Positions 1 to 5,780 of a stretch of DNA of 9,054 nucleotides are shown piece after piece. The translations under genes and the position numbers were made by a program. Every line of letters begins with the position of its first letter. Positions within the stretch are counted from its first letter, which is position 1. The stretch is from Xanthobacteraceae bacterium (lineage in GTDB: Bacteria; Pseudomonadota; Alphaproteobacteria; Rhizobiales; Xanthobacteraceae). The DNA is taken from contig JASHRR010001073.1 of assembly GCA_030037185.1 (NCBI GenBank), positions 1-9,054 of the forward strand, in the 5' to 3' direction. The notes under the pieces are model-generated. The model saw only the letters and a program-made list of their open reading frames with translations, did not search any database and was not told the DNA's origin.

Positions 1-2
1 TG

Positions 3-1160
3 GTGGACATGCTCGCGCCGGAGAACGGTGAGGTAAAGAGCGAGGCCCGTTTTGAAGTCGACATGGTCCCGAAAAAGCTTCGGTTCGCGGCCGCCATGAC
101 CTTGACGGAATTCGGCCGCGCCATCCAGGTGGAACCTGGCCGTTATTCGACCGTGTTGAAAGAGCCGATTGGCGTAGCCGGCATCGTCGCCCCGTGGAAT
201 TCGCCCGTCGTGTTGTTCATCCGCTCGCTCGGACCGGCTCTCGCTGCCGGCTGCACCGTGGTCGGCAAACTGCCGGGCTGGACCGCGCAAACCAACGCAC
301 TGATGTGTGAGGTATTCGCCTCGGTGCAAAGCTTGCCGAAGGGCGTGCTGAACGTGTTCTCAGGCCTGCACAGCGGCGGCGTGCGCGCGATGATAGGCCA
401 CCCGTTGGTGCCGACAATCAGCTACACCGGGAGCACCAAGGTCGGACGGGAGATTTCCGCGGCTGGCGCCAAGAACCTCAAGCGCTTCGGTCTCGAACTC
501 GGCGGGAAAACCCCGGTGTTGCTGTTTGACGATGCCAACCTCGACAAGGCGCTTCCAGTAGTTGAGAAGGCGCTCACTGTATTCGCCGGGCAGTTCTGTA
601 TGACCGGCAGCCGGCTCTTGGTGCAGCGCTCCGTCCTGGACGACGTGCGCAAGCGTCTCGCAAAACGGCTCGAAGCCGTCAAGGCCGGTCCCGCGTCCGA
701 TCCGGAGAGCGACATGGGGCCGATGATCAATCTCGACGCTGTGCGCCGCGTCGATAAGATCGTCGAAGACGCGATCGCGACCGGCGCGAAAGTCGTGGTG
801 CGTGGCGGCCCATTCAAGGACAGCTCGCTAGCGAAGGGCGCTTTCTATCGCCCAACCCTTCCGGAGATCACCAACCACGACATCCCCATCGCGCAGGAGG
901 AGGTGTTCGGCCCCGTCCTCGTCATGCAGGCCTTCGACAGCGAGGCCGAAGCAGTCGCGCTCGCCAACAACTCGACGTACGGCCTCAGCGCATCGGTCTG
1001 GTCCGAGAACGTGGATCGCCCGATGCGGATCGCCCGCCAGCTCGAGGCCGGGACCGTGTGGATCAACAACTGGGCGGTGGTCTACGACGAAACCGCTCCG
1101 ATACCGGCACTCTTCGGTCGCGATCAGGACGCTTGCACGGCGCGGGCATTTCCAGACTGA
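3..1160 (+). CDS. Aldehyde dehydrogenase, 5'-truncated by window, abnormal C-terminus
   Basis: An NAD(P)-dependent aldehyde dehydrogenase that oxidises an aldehyde to its acid in the cytoplasm; the substrate cannot be told. The frame is open to the window edge, and about 90-100 N-terminal residues of the usual 480-500 are missing, so the GTG at 3 is not the true start. Counting from there: the Rossmann-side motif IVAPWNSP with the oxyanion Asn at 66, the cofactor Lys at 89 (VVGKLPG), SYTGSTKVG at 140-148, the general-base Glu at 165 (LELGGKTP), the nucleophile Cys at 199 (GQFCMTGSR), and EEVFGPVL near 300. All catalytic residues are present. The family signature continues to INNWAVVYDE (Glu at 363). 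The last 22 residues do not match the usual oligomerisation tail. Pieces resembling that tail lie in the other frames (RYRHSS at 1099-1116; SGRLHGAG at 1124-1147), so a frameshift is likely. Family call is secure; function of the end product is not. Confidence 0.9.
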   Translation: MDMLAPENGEVKSEARFEVDMVPKKLRFAAAMTLTEFGRAIQVEPGRYSTVLKEPIGVAGIVAPWNSPVVLFIRSLGPALAAGCTVVGKLPGWTAQTNALMCEVFASVQSLPKGVLNVFSGLHSGGVRAMIGHPLVPTISYTGSTKVGREISAAGAKNLKRFGLELGGKTPVLLFDDANLDKALPVVEKALTVFAGQFCMTGSRLLVQRSVLDDVRKRLAKRLEAVKAGPASDPESDMGPMINLDAVRRVDKIVEDAIATGAKVVVRGGPFKDSSLAKGAFYRPTLPEITNHDIPIAQEEVFGPVLVMQAFDSEAEAVALANNSTYGLSASVWSENVDRPMRIARQLEAGTVWINNWAVVYDETAPIPALFGRDQDACTARAFPD

Positions 1161-1169
1161 GGATCTGCG

Positions 1170-1193
1170 AAATGTCGCCCATGGCCGACATTT
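1170..1193. repeat. 24-bp near-perfect palindrome after the aldehyde dehydrogenase
   Basis: Arms AAATGTCG (1170-1177) and CGACATTT (1186-1193) are exact reverse complements. The centre is CCATGG (1179-1184), itself a palindrome, so only the C·C pair at 1178/1185 breaks the symmetry. It begins 10 bases past the TGA at 1158-1160. As RNA it could fold into a stem, but only TTTGCC follows, so it is a weak candidate for a rho-independent terminator. A protein-binding dyad or a dispersed intergenic repeat unit fits equally well. Confidence 0.6.
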
Positions 1194-1330
1194 GCCGGTT
1201 CCCTGGACAACTCTTTATGAGAGGCGGTCGGGCGGTGGTTTGGGGGGGGCGTGCGTCCCCTCTTTGACTCCGCCGCCTTCAACCCGGACTTCCAGGTGTA
1301 TCGCCTCGGACGGCAAGATGATCGCCCTCC

Positions 1331-1369
1331 GTGAACGGACGCCAAGGGTAAGGAGGATCTGCCGTTCAC
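1331..1369. repeat. Inverted repeat, 8-bp arms, 23-bp spacer
   Basis: GTGAACGG at 1331-1338 is matched exactly by CCGTTCAC at 1362-1369. It lies in the non-coding stretch between two convergent genes. The role is unknown; a stem-loop that separates the two transcripts is possible. Confidence 0.4.
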
Positions 1370-1774
1370 TCGGCACACGGCGTTCAAACTCATAAAAATT
1401 GCAAACAACGAAAACCTGCTAGATTTTGCCCACGGGCAACATATGCCTGTCATGGATGGGGACCAAGAAAAGTTACGGGTTACGGGGAAGCCGGTAACTC
1501 AGCGCGCATCATTTACCACCCGTGTCCAACCTCGTGAAGCGTTCGGCTTCTTCCGCGCTCGCCTCTCTCGACCTTGCCTGCCGGGTTCATCGTTCGGGCG
1601 TTTCCGCAACGCTCACCACCACGCCGTTTAACCGCAGCAGCTTGCGGTCGCTTGGGATCAAATCAGCATCTGATTGCCGAACCCGAAGGGCCTCTTTCAT
1701 CTCTCGTAAATCGCCGTGTGAAACGGGCGGTGCTCGTGACACGAACCCGTCCGGACCTCGCGGTCCATCTGTCG

Positions 1775-3049
1775 CTACGCCAGCAATCCGCGCATCGGCG
1801 CGATCGCGTCGCTGCCCGGGAAGATGTCTGCGGTTAGCACGCGCTCGTCCACGCGCAGGTGATCGCGCAGCAGGCCTTTTAGGACGGCGCGCAGATCGGT
1901 GGTCGCCTTAAGGTCTCGTTTCTCGTAAAGGTCGGTTTCCTTGACGCCCGGCCAATCGGCCACCACACGGCCGCCCTTGAGCGCGCCGCCGAGCAGCAGC
2001 GCCACGGTCGCGGTGCCGTGATCGGTACCCAAGGTGCCATTGATGCGGGCGGTGCGGCCGAATTCGGTGATCAGCGTCACCACGGTCTCGTTCCAGGCAG
2101 CGCCCATATTGGTTTTGACAGCCCCAAGCGCGGCGTCAAGTGCGCCGAGCAGTTGCGCCAGCCGACCGTTGGCCACCCCCTCATTATTGTGGGTGTCCCA
2201 GCCGTCGAGCGCGAGCGCGCCGACACGTGGACCATCCGGGTTGGCCAAAAACTTTGCCGCCGCGCCGGCAGCTTCGGCGAAATAGGCACGCACCTGATTG
2301 ATGTTGCCGACTTGAATGGCCGGACCCATTTCACCGGGCTTGCGATCGGACGATCCCGCCGGCCCAAGCGACGCCAGGCTGATGCGTTCCTCCAGCACTT
2401 GCGCGAGCTTCGGATCGCTGTGGCGATAGAGGTCGAGCAGGCGCGTCGTCGTATCGTCGCTCACTGGTGGCAGCCGCGGCGGCACCCATGACAGCACTGG
2501 TGCCGGACCCCGCACCACCAGCGGCGTGATCGGGCCGACCGCGAAGGTCCGCCGTCCGTTCGTGCCGCTGCTGACGCGGTCATCCGGTTCGAGCTGGACA
2601 AGCGCGCGGTTGAGCCAGCCCGTATCGGCGCGGCCTGGGCGCGCCAGACCGCTTTCCAGCACGTCTTGTCCGTCGAAGTGAGAGCGCTCACGGTAGGGCG
2701 TTGCCACCGCATGCACCACAATGGCTTGGCCGGCCTTGTAAAGCCGATGCAGATTCGGCATTGCGGGATTGAGCGCAAACAAATCGTCGAGCGGCAGCGC
2801 TGGCTTTGCGCCATCGAGCCGCAGCGCGTTGTCACCGCGCAAGTTCACCCAATCGGGATCACCGACCGGCGCTACGGCCGCAAGCCCGTCGAGCGCGCCG
2901 CGTAGCACGATGGTCAGGAAGCGTGGATCGCGGCCTTCCGCGCGGGCAATCTTGGGAACAAATGCCCAGGCGAACAACGCGCCCGAGCCAAGCAGCAACT
3001 CACGGCGGGTTGCGGCATGAGGACAAGAGACGAGTAACTCGGCGGACAT
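1775..3049 (-). CDS. DUF1501 family exported protein (twin-arginine-type signal)
   Basis: A DUF1501 protein, a family in the alkaline phosphatase/sulfatase superfamily with no settled biochemical role. An ATG at 3055 opens the frame, but AAGGAG abuts it. The in-frame ATG at 3049 lies 6 bases from AAGGAG and is the better start, giving 424 residues. Numbering from 3055: a twin-arginine-like signal with TRRELLL at 16-22, a hydrophobic stretch and a cleavage-like ARA at 37-39. Then come LRGALDG (51-57), PYRERSHFDGQD (120-131), the family hallmark DGWDTHNNEG (284-293), and TEFGRTARINGT followed by LGTDHGTATVALLLGG (330-357). The Asp/His residues of these motifs are those expected to bind metal or act in catalysis if the fold is active. 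Length and the IFPGSD end match full-length members. It follows DUF1800 directly and is almost certainly cotranscribed. Exported by Tat is an inference from the signal. Confidence 0.93.
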   Translation of the reverse strand: MSAELLVSCPHAATRRELLLGSGALFAWAFVPKIARAEGRDPRFLTIVLRGALDGLAAVAPVGDPDWVNLRGDNALRLDGAKPALPLDDLFALNPAMPNLHRLYKAGQAIVVHAVATPYRERSHFDGQDVLESGLARPGRADTGWLNRALVQLEPDDRVSSGTNGRRTFAVGPITPLVVRGPAPVLSWVPPRLPPVSDDTTTRLLDLYRHSDPKLAQVLEERISLASLGPAGSSDRKPGEMGPAIQVGNINQVRAYFAEAAGAAAKFLANPDGPRVGALALDGWDTHNNEGVANGRLAQLLGALDAALGAVKTNMGAAWNETVVTLITEFGRTARINGTLGTDHGTATVALLLGGALKGGRVVADWPGVKETDLYEKRDLKATTDLRAVLKGLLRDHLRVDERVLTADIFPGSDAIAPMRGLLA

Positions 3050-3051
3050 GA

Positions 3052-4557
3052 TCATCTCCTTTGGAATTCTGGAGCCATCAGCAGCAGCGTCACCGCCTGC
3101 TGCTTGTTTTCGGCGCGGTTGACCGCATTGCGAGTTTCAGGCGAGGCGAGCGGGCCGAGCGAAGCTTCAAGCATCGCCTTGGGATCGAGCCGGTCCTGAA
3201 TGTTGGGGTTCTGCGCATACGCATTCGCAGTTTCGAGGCGATGGGCGATGCCATCAATCCACGCCGCTTCCTCATCAGGGAAGCCCTTGGGTGCGGGCGG
3301 ACGCCATAGCGGCTCGCCGAGCCGCGTGAGCGACGGCGCGGCGCGCCGCACATCCACGCCGTTGAAACCTCCGGCGCGGATATAGGTCATCATCCATTCG
3401 CTAGGCCGCTTGAGCTTGGTCTGCTCCGGCGTCCAGGATTCCTCCGCCATCACCAGAGCGCGCGCCATTTGCCAGAGATCGCCGTCGGTCTCGACGAACT
3501 TCTGCCGCAGCGTTTCGACCAGCGTCGCCGGCGGCTCGTCGGCAACGAAATGCCGCGCGAGCTTGGTTGCGACGTGTAGCGCAGTCGCCGGATGGCGGGC
3601 GAGATCGGCAAGCACCGCCTTGCCTTGCTCAAATCCGGAGTCGCGGTAAGCCTTGCCAAGCACGGTCTGCGGACCTGGCTCATGAAAACGCGGGTAGAAC
3701 AGGAACTCGCCACCGCGTTCGGGGACGTCCCCGAAGATCGTCCAACCGGTGATCACCTTGGCAAAGCTCACCACGTCATCCTGGGTGTAGCCGGTGCGCA
3801 CGCCGAGTGTATGCAGCTCAAGGATCTCGCGGCCGAGGTTCTCGTTGAGGCCCCGATCGCGGTTGATCCCGGCGACCGAGTTTGGGCCCATCGACGCCGA
3901 ATTGCCGAGATAAATCAGCATCGCCGAATGGCTCTCCACGGCAACCAAAAGATCGACGAATTTGCCGAGCACGTGCGGGCGGATGGCCTCACGCTCATAC
4001 GCACCCGCCTGAACGGTATCGGTAGCGTTGATGCAGAAATGGTTCGACCAGAACCACACCAGGCGCTCGATAAAACCAAGCTCGGAACGCACGGCGGCGT
4101 CGTAATGAACCTTCGCCTCGCGGAAAAAATTCTCCAGCATTGGCGTTTCCGGCTCAGGCTGGGCTGGCGCAGCCTTTGACGCCATTGCCTTTGCCTCGGC
4201 ACTATTCGGGTCGGCCGACTTCTCCATTCCGGCGTTTTCGGCAGCCGGGTTTTGCATCATCGTATTATCGGCAGCGAGCCTGGTGGCTGCCTGCTTTGCG
4301 GCTTCCTTTGCGGCCTCTTGGCGCTTGGTCTCCAACTTTTGTTTTGCCAAGCGCTCGGCGATGAAGTCCGACGCCATGCGGCTCGCGGCACCACCGCTCA
4401 ATAGCCCGGCATCGGGAATTTTGCCGGCATTTGGCTTGTCGAGCTCTGCAAGGAGCGCGCCTCTCGGATCGGAAGCGATCGCCGCGATGGTGCCCGGGCG
4501 CGGTCCAAAGCCGAAGCGGTGCAATGCGAGAGCCGCACTCCGGGGGTCGAGGGTCAT
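3052..4557 (-). CDS. DUF1800 family protein
   Basis: A DUF1800 protein of 501 residues, of unknown biochemical function, commonly encoded next to DUF1501. The frame is open to an ATG at 4629, but the ATG at 4557 has GGAGG 9 bases upstream and begins where the family does (LDPRSAALALHRFGFGPRPG). Motifs: LHRFGFGPRPG (12-22), a low-complexity Ala/Glu/Lys stretch (about 65-135) likely coiled or disordered, WFWSNHF (168-174), GLNENLGREILELHTLGV (236-253), GYTQDDV (256-262), ITGWTIFG (269-276), YPRFHEPGPQTVLGK (288-302) and the C-terminal LLLMAPEFQRR. No N-terminal signal peptide is apparent, unlike its partner. The stop sits 2 bases before the chosen DUF1501 start, so the two are one operon with DUF1800 first. 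Possible joint export or complex formation with DUF1501 is inference only. Confidence 0.93.
   Translation of the reverse strand: MTLDPRSAALALHRFGFGPRPGTIAAIASDPRGALLAELDKPNAGKIPDAGLLSGGAASRMASDFIAERLAKQKLETKRQEAAKEAAKQAATRLAADNTMMQNPAAENAGMEKSADPNSAEAKAMASKAAPAQPEPETPMLENFFREAKVHYDAAVRSELGFIERLVWFWSNHFCINATDTVQAGAYEREAIRPHVLGKFVDLLVAVESHSAMLIYLGNSASMGPNSVAGINRDRGLNENLGREILELHTLGVRTGYTQDDVVSFAKVITGWTIFGDVPERGGEFLFYPRFHEPGPQTVLGKAYRDSGFEQGKAVLADLARHPATALHVATKLARHFVADEPPATLVETLRQKFVETDGDLWQMARALVMAEESWTPEQTKLKRPSEWMMTYIRAGGFNGVDVRRAAPSLTRLGEPLWRPPAPKGFPDEEAAWIDGIAHRLETANAYAQNPNIQDRLDPKAMLEASLGPLASPETRNAVNRAENKQQAVTLLLMAPEFQRR
3056..3061 (-). promoter_or_regulatory. Ribosome binding site for the DUF1501 gene
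   Basis: AAGGAG reads on the minus strand inside the last codons of DUF1800. It touches the ATG at 3055 with no spacer but is 6 bases from the ATG at 3049, so it selects 3049 as the start. The DUF1800 stop (TGA, 3054-3052) lies between the site and that start, an arrangement that favours translational coupling. Confidence 0.75.
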
Positions 4558-4565
4558 GACGTTGT

Positions 4566-4571
4566 TCCTCC
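4566..4571 (-). promoter_or_regulatory. Ribosome binding site for the DUF1800 gene
   Basis: GGAGGA on the minus strand, with GGAGG 9 bases from the ATG at 4557. It fixes that ATG rather than the more upstream in-frame ATG at 4629, which lacks a comparable site. Confidence 0.75.
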
Positions 4572-4640
4572 GTTGATGGCATCGGGTCCCTGCACAGCCA
4601 GCAAAATTTGGCCGCGGCCGGAGGTGCAAGACGTATCAGG

Positions 4641-4662
4641 CTCGGGGCCGCGCCGCCCCGAG
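4641..4662 (-). repeat. GC-rich hairpin in the leader of the DUF1800-DUF1501 operon
   Basis: CTCGGGGC (4641-4648) and GCCCCGAG (4655-4662) are exact reverse complements around a 6-base loop. It lies about 85 bases upstream of the DUF1800 start, so if transcription begins further upstream it would form a stable stem in the 5' leader. On the plus strand it is followed only at a distance by a T-rich run (4678-4686), so it is a poor terminator for that strand. No known riboswitch pattern was recognised. Confidence 0.4.
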
Positions 4663-4814
4663 GAATCGAGTCATCATCTTTTCTTCGAACAGGTGTCGTG
4701 ACGTGTCTGCTTACCGGTCGCGATCTCCAATCTTCGCGGCACCCGGCATTTTTCTCCACACTGGAGGGGCGCCGAGAAGCGGTGGCTAACTCACAGTCGC
4801 GATAATATATTTTT

Positions 4815-4833
4815 ATGCTACTATCTGTAGCAT
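4815..4833. promoter_or_regulatory. Operator-like palindrome in an AT-rich promoter-like stretch
   Basis: ATGCTAC (4815-4821) and GTAGCAT (4827-4833) are perfect inverted arms around TATCT. Just upstream is GATAATATATTTTT (4801-4814), the most AT-rich patch in the window, which could supply a -10 element in either direction; no good -35 was found. The right arm overlaps the ATG at 4832-4834. Dyads of this style over a start codon resemble autoregulatory sites of small toxin-antitoxin or AbrB/VapB-type genes in rhizobia, but no antitoxin follows. It may now act on the divergent DUF1800 operon or be a relic. Confidence 0.45.
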
Positions 4834-5245
4834 GGATGGGTGCGCAACGCAAGCCCTTTCGCGGCCGTACACCCACCCCGGATTAAGCTTTAAGCGCATT
4901 ACGCGCTTTCGACGTGCTATGGCGAAATCCCGGCTACGTGATGCAGCACGCGCCATGGTCATGCTCGGGTTTGCCGACGCGTTCCGGAAGTCCGAGGTGG
5001 TCGCGCTGGACGTCGAGGACCTGGAGCTCTGCGATGAAGGCGGGTCGGGGCTTGGCAGTCGCGCGTATTATGACGTCATCAAGCAGGGCATTGCCTGCAT
5101 CGGGCTCGACGCGTCGAAGTTCGACACTCACTCGATGCGGTCGGGCTCGATCTCGACAGCGGCGAGGAACGGGGCCAGCGTCTGGAAGATGAAGGAAATA
5201 TCCCGGCAAGAGAGCACCGACGTTCTCGCCGGCTACATCCGCTAG
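4832..5245 (+). pseudogene. Tyrosine recombinase/phage integrase remnant (internally deleted)
   Basis: The 137-residue frame holds two separated pieces of a tyrosine-recombinase catalytic domain. LGFADAFRKSEVVALDVEDL (45-64) carries the first catalytic Arg (52). After DEGG the sequence jumps to YYDVIKQGIACIGLDASKF (79-97), then HSMRSG with the His/Arg pair (100, 103), and ends LAGYIR with the Tyr nucleophile (135). Roughly 60-70 residues normally between these, including the beta-hairpin with the catalytic Lys, are missing, as is the N-terminal DNA-binding domain. SRQES at 124-128 has Gln where His or Trp is expected. The TAG at 5243-5245 is followed in frame by AELF, which normally continues the protein after GYVRD, so it is a nonsense mutation. 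The enzyme cannot be active. It marks a past integration event. Confidence 0.85.
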
Positions 5246-5495
5246 GCCGAGCTGTTTCTAGCAGCATGGGTCGGTCGGGATGTATTTGAGGGGGCGAGAT
5301 GGCGGGACCGCTTTGGCTCGTTTGGGCTGATTTAGGCTGCCTGTCGACTCGCTGCCGTTGGCTCGGCGTTGAGAAAATCCGCGCGCGGGTGGTTGATCGC
5401 TCTCATGTCATGTGCTGCGATCCGCTGACAGCCGCGGCTCCGGCACAGCGATCAAAACCGTGCAAACCACATTTGGTCCGTCGTACCTTCGATAG

Positions 5496-5531
5496 CTGCC
5501 GTGGTGACGCGATCGAGCGTCACAGCGGCTG
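5496..5531. repeat. Long imperfect hairpin with 7-bp perfect core
   Basis: The core arms GTGACGC (5504-5510) and GCGTCAC (5517-5523) are perfect around GATCGA. After two unpaired positions the symmetry resumes with GCCG (5498-5501) and CGGC (5526-5529), and again at 5496/5531, giving a 36-nt stem. It lies between an integrase remnant and an unrelated gene. It could be a terminator without a T-run, a protein-binding dyad, or an old mobile-element end. Confidence 0.45.
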
Positions 5532-5598
5532 TGGGCGATTAGCGGACCAACTGCACCTCAGCGAACAGCGTGCCTATTCGGCGACCTCCCCAACCTCC

Positions 5599-5621
5599 AC
5601 AATCCGCGACACCCGGATTGT
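5599..5621. repeat. Inverted repeat upstream of the hydroxyacid dehydrogenase
   Basis: ACAATCCG (5599-5606) and CGGATTGT (5614-5621) are exact reverse complements with a 7-base spacer. The dimension fits a dimeric regulator's operator. It lies about 90 bases upstream of the possible promoter at 5714, so control of the downstream gene is possible but unproven. Confidence 0.4.
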
Positions 5622-5713
5622 AAAGGTCGGCGCAGGCTGGCGACCAACTCGATCTGTTTGTCCGTGAATGGCCGCGGCTTGGAACATGTGAGGCCAAGTA
5701 CTCCGGCCCGCAG

Positions 5714-5741
5714 TTACCAAAATCTGGCGACGATGTACTAT
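5714..5741 (+). promoter_or_regulatory. Possible sigma-70-type promoter for the hydroxyacid dehydrogenase
   Basis: TTACCA (5714-5719) and TACTAT (5736-5741) are separated by 16 bases and are partial matches to TTGACA/TATAAT. Transcription would begin near 5748, about 30 bases before the preferred start codon at 5781. This also argues against the upstream in-frame start at 5658. The match is weak. Confidence 0.3.
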
Positions 5742-5780
5742 GATTCGCTTGTTCCATGTGAGTGGTTCGGGAAGGCGTCC

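Larger units (their letters stand above)
1161..1774. other. Gene-poor intergenic stretch between convergent aldehyde dehydrogenase and DUF1501 genes
   Basis: No gene is supported here. Both flanking genes end into it. It holds several inverted repeats: the palindrome at 1170-1193, arms GTGAACGG/CCGTTCAC at 1331-1369, TTGCCC-AC-GGGCAA at 1426-1439, and AGTTAC/GTAACT at 1471-1499 around a tandem GTTACGG (1472-1485). Nearer DUF1501 are TCGTGACACGA at 1734-1744 and GGACC-TCGC-GGTCC just before its stop. None is followed by a clear T-run, so no intrinsic terminator can be named. One plus-strand frame around 1370-1500 (for example IKIANNENLLDFAHGQHM) reads like coding sequence. It has stops upstream and I recognise no family, so it may be a fossil or chance. 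Confidence 0.5.
5246..5780. other. Non-coding stretch with two strong inverted repeats
   Basis: A 122-codon open frame at 5299-5667 has no recognisable motif, no clear ribosome binding site, and a composition unlike the real genes here, so I do not call it. On the minus strand a short frame ending at 5332 (containing INHPRADFLNAEP) looks somewhat protein-like but is unassignable. The stretch contains the hairpins at 5496-5531 and 5599-5621 and a possible promoter at 5714-5741. It likely includes the decayed far end of whatever carried the integrase. Confidence 0.4.

Noticed and set aside
1522..1911. 129-codon plus-strand open frame
   Set aside because: Ser/Arg-rich, runs into the 3' end of DUF1501 on the other strand, no ribosome binding site or motif.
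3592..4179. 195-codon plus-strand open frame
   Set aside because: It is antisense to the DUF1800 gene, which has strong family motifs along the whole stretch; GC-rich DNA gives long shadow frames.
4265..4876. 203-codon minus-strand open frame
   Set aside because: It overlaps the DUF1800 start region in another frame, is Arg/Pro-rich and has no family motif or ribosome binding site.
5496..5621. Integron attC-like site
   Set aside because: The hairpins lack the GTTRRRY/RYYYAAC core sequences and there is no integron integrase; the recombinase remnant is of the XerC/D-like type.
5299..5667. 122-codon plus-strand open frame
   Set aside because: No motif, no clear Shine-Dalgarno, odd composition with many Cys/Arg/Thr; treated as non-coding.
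5658..5780. Upstream in-frame start for the hydroxyacid dehydrogenase
   Set aside because: The extra 41 residues do not resemble the family; the ATG at 5781 has a ribosome binding site and begins the first beta strand.
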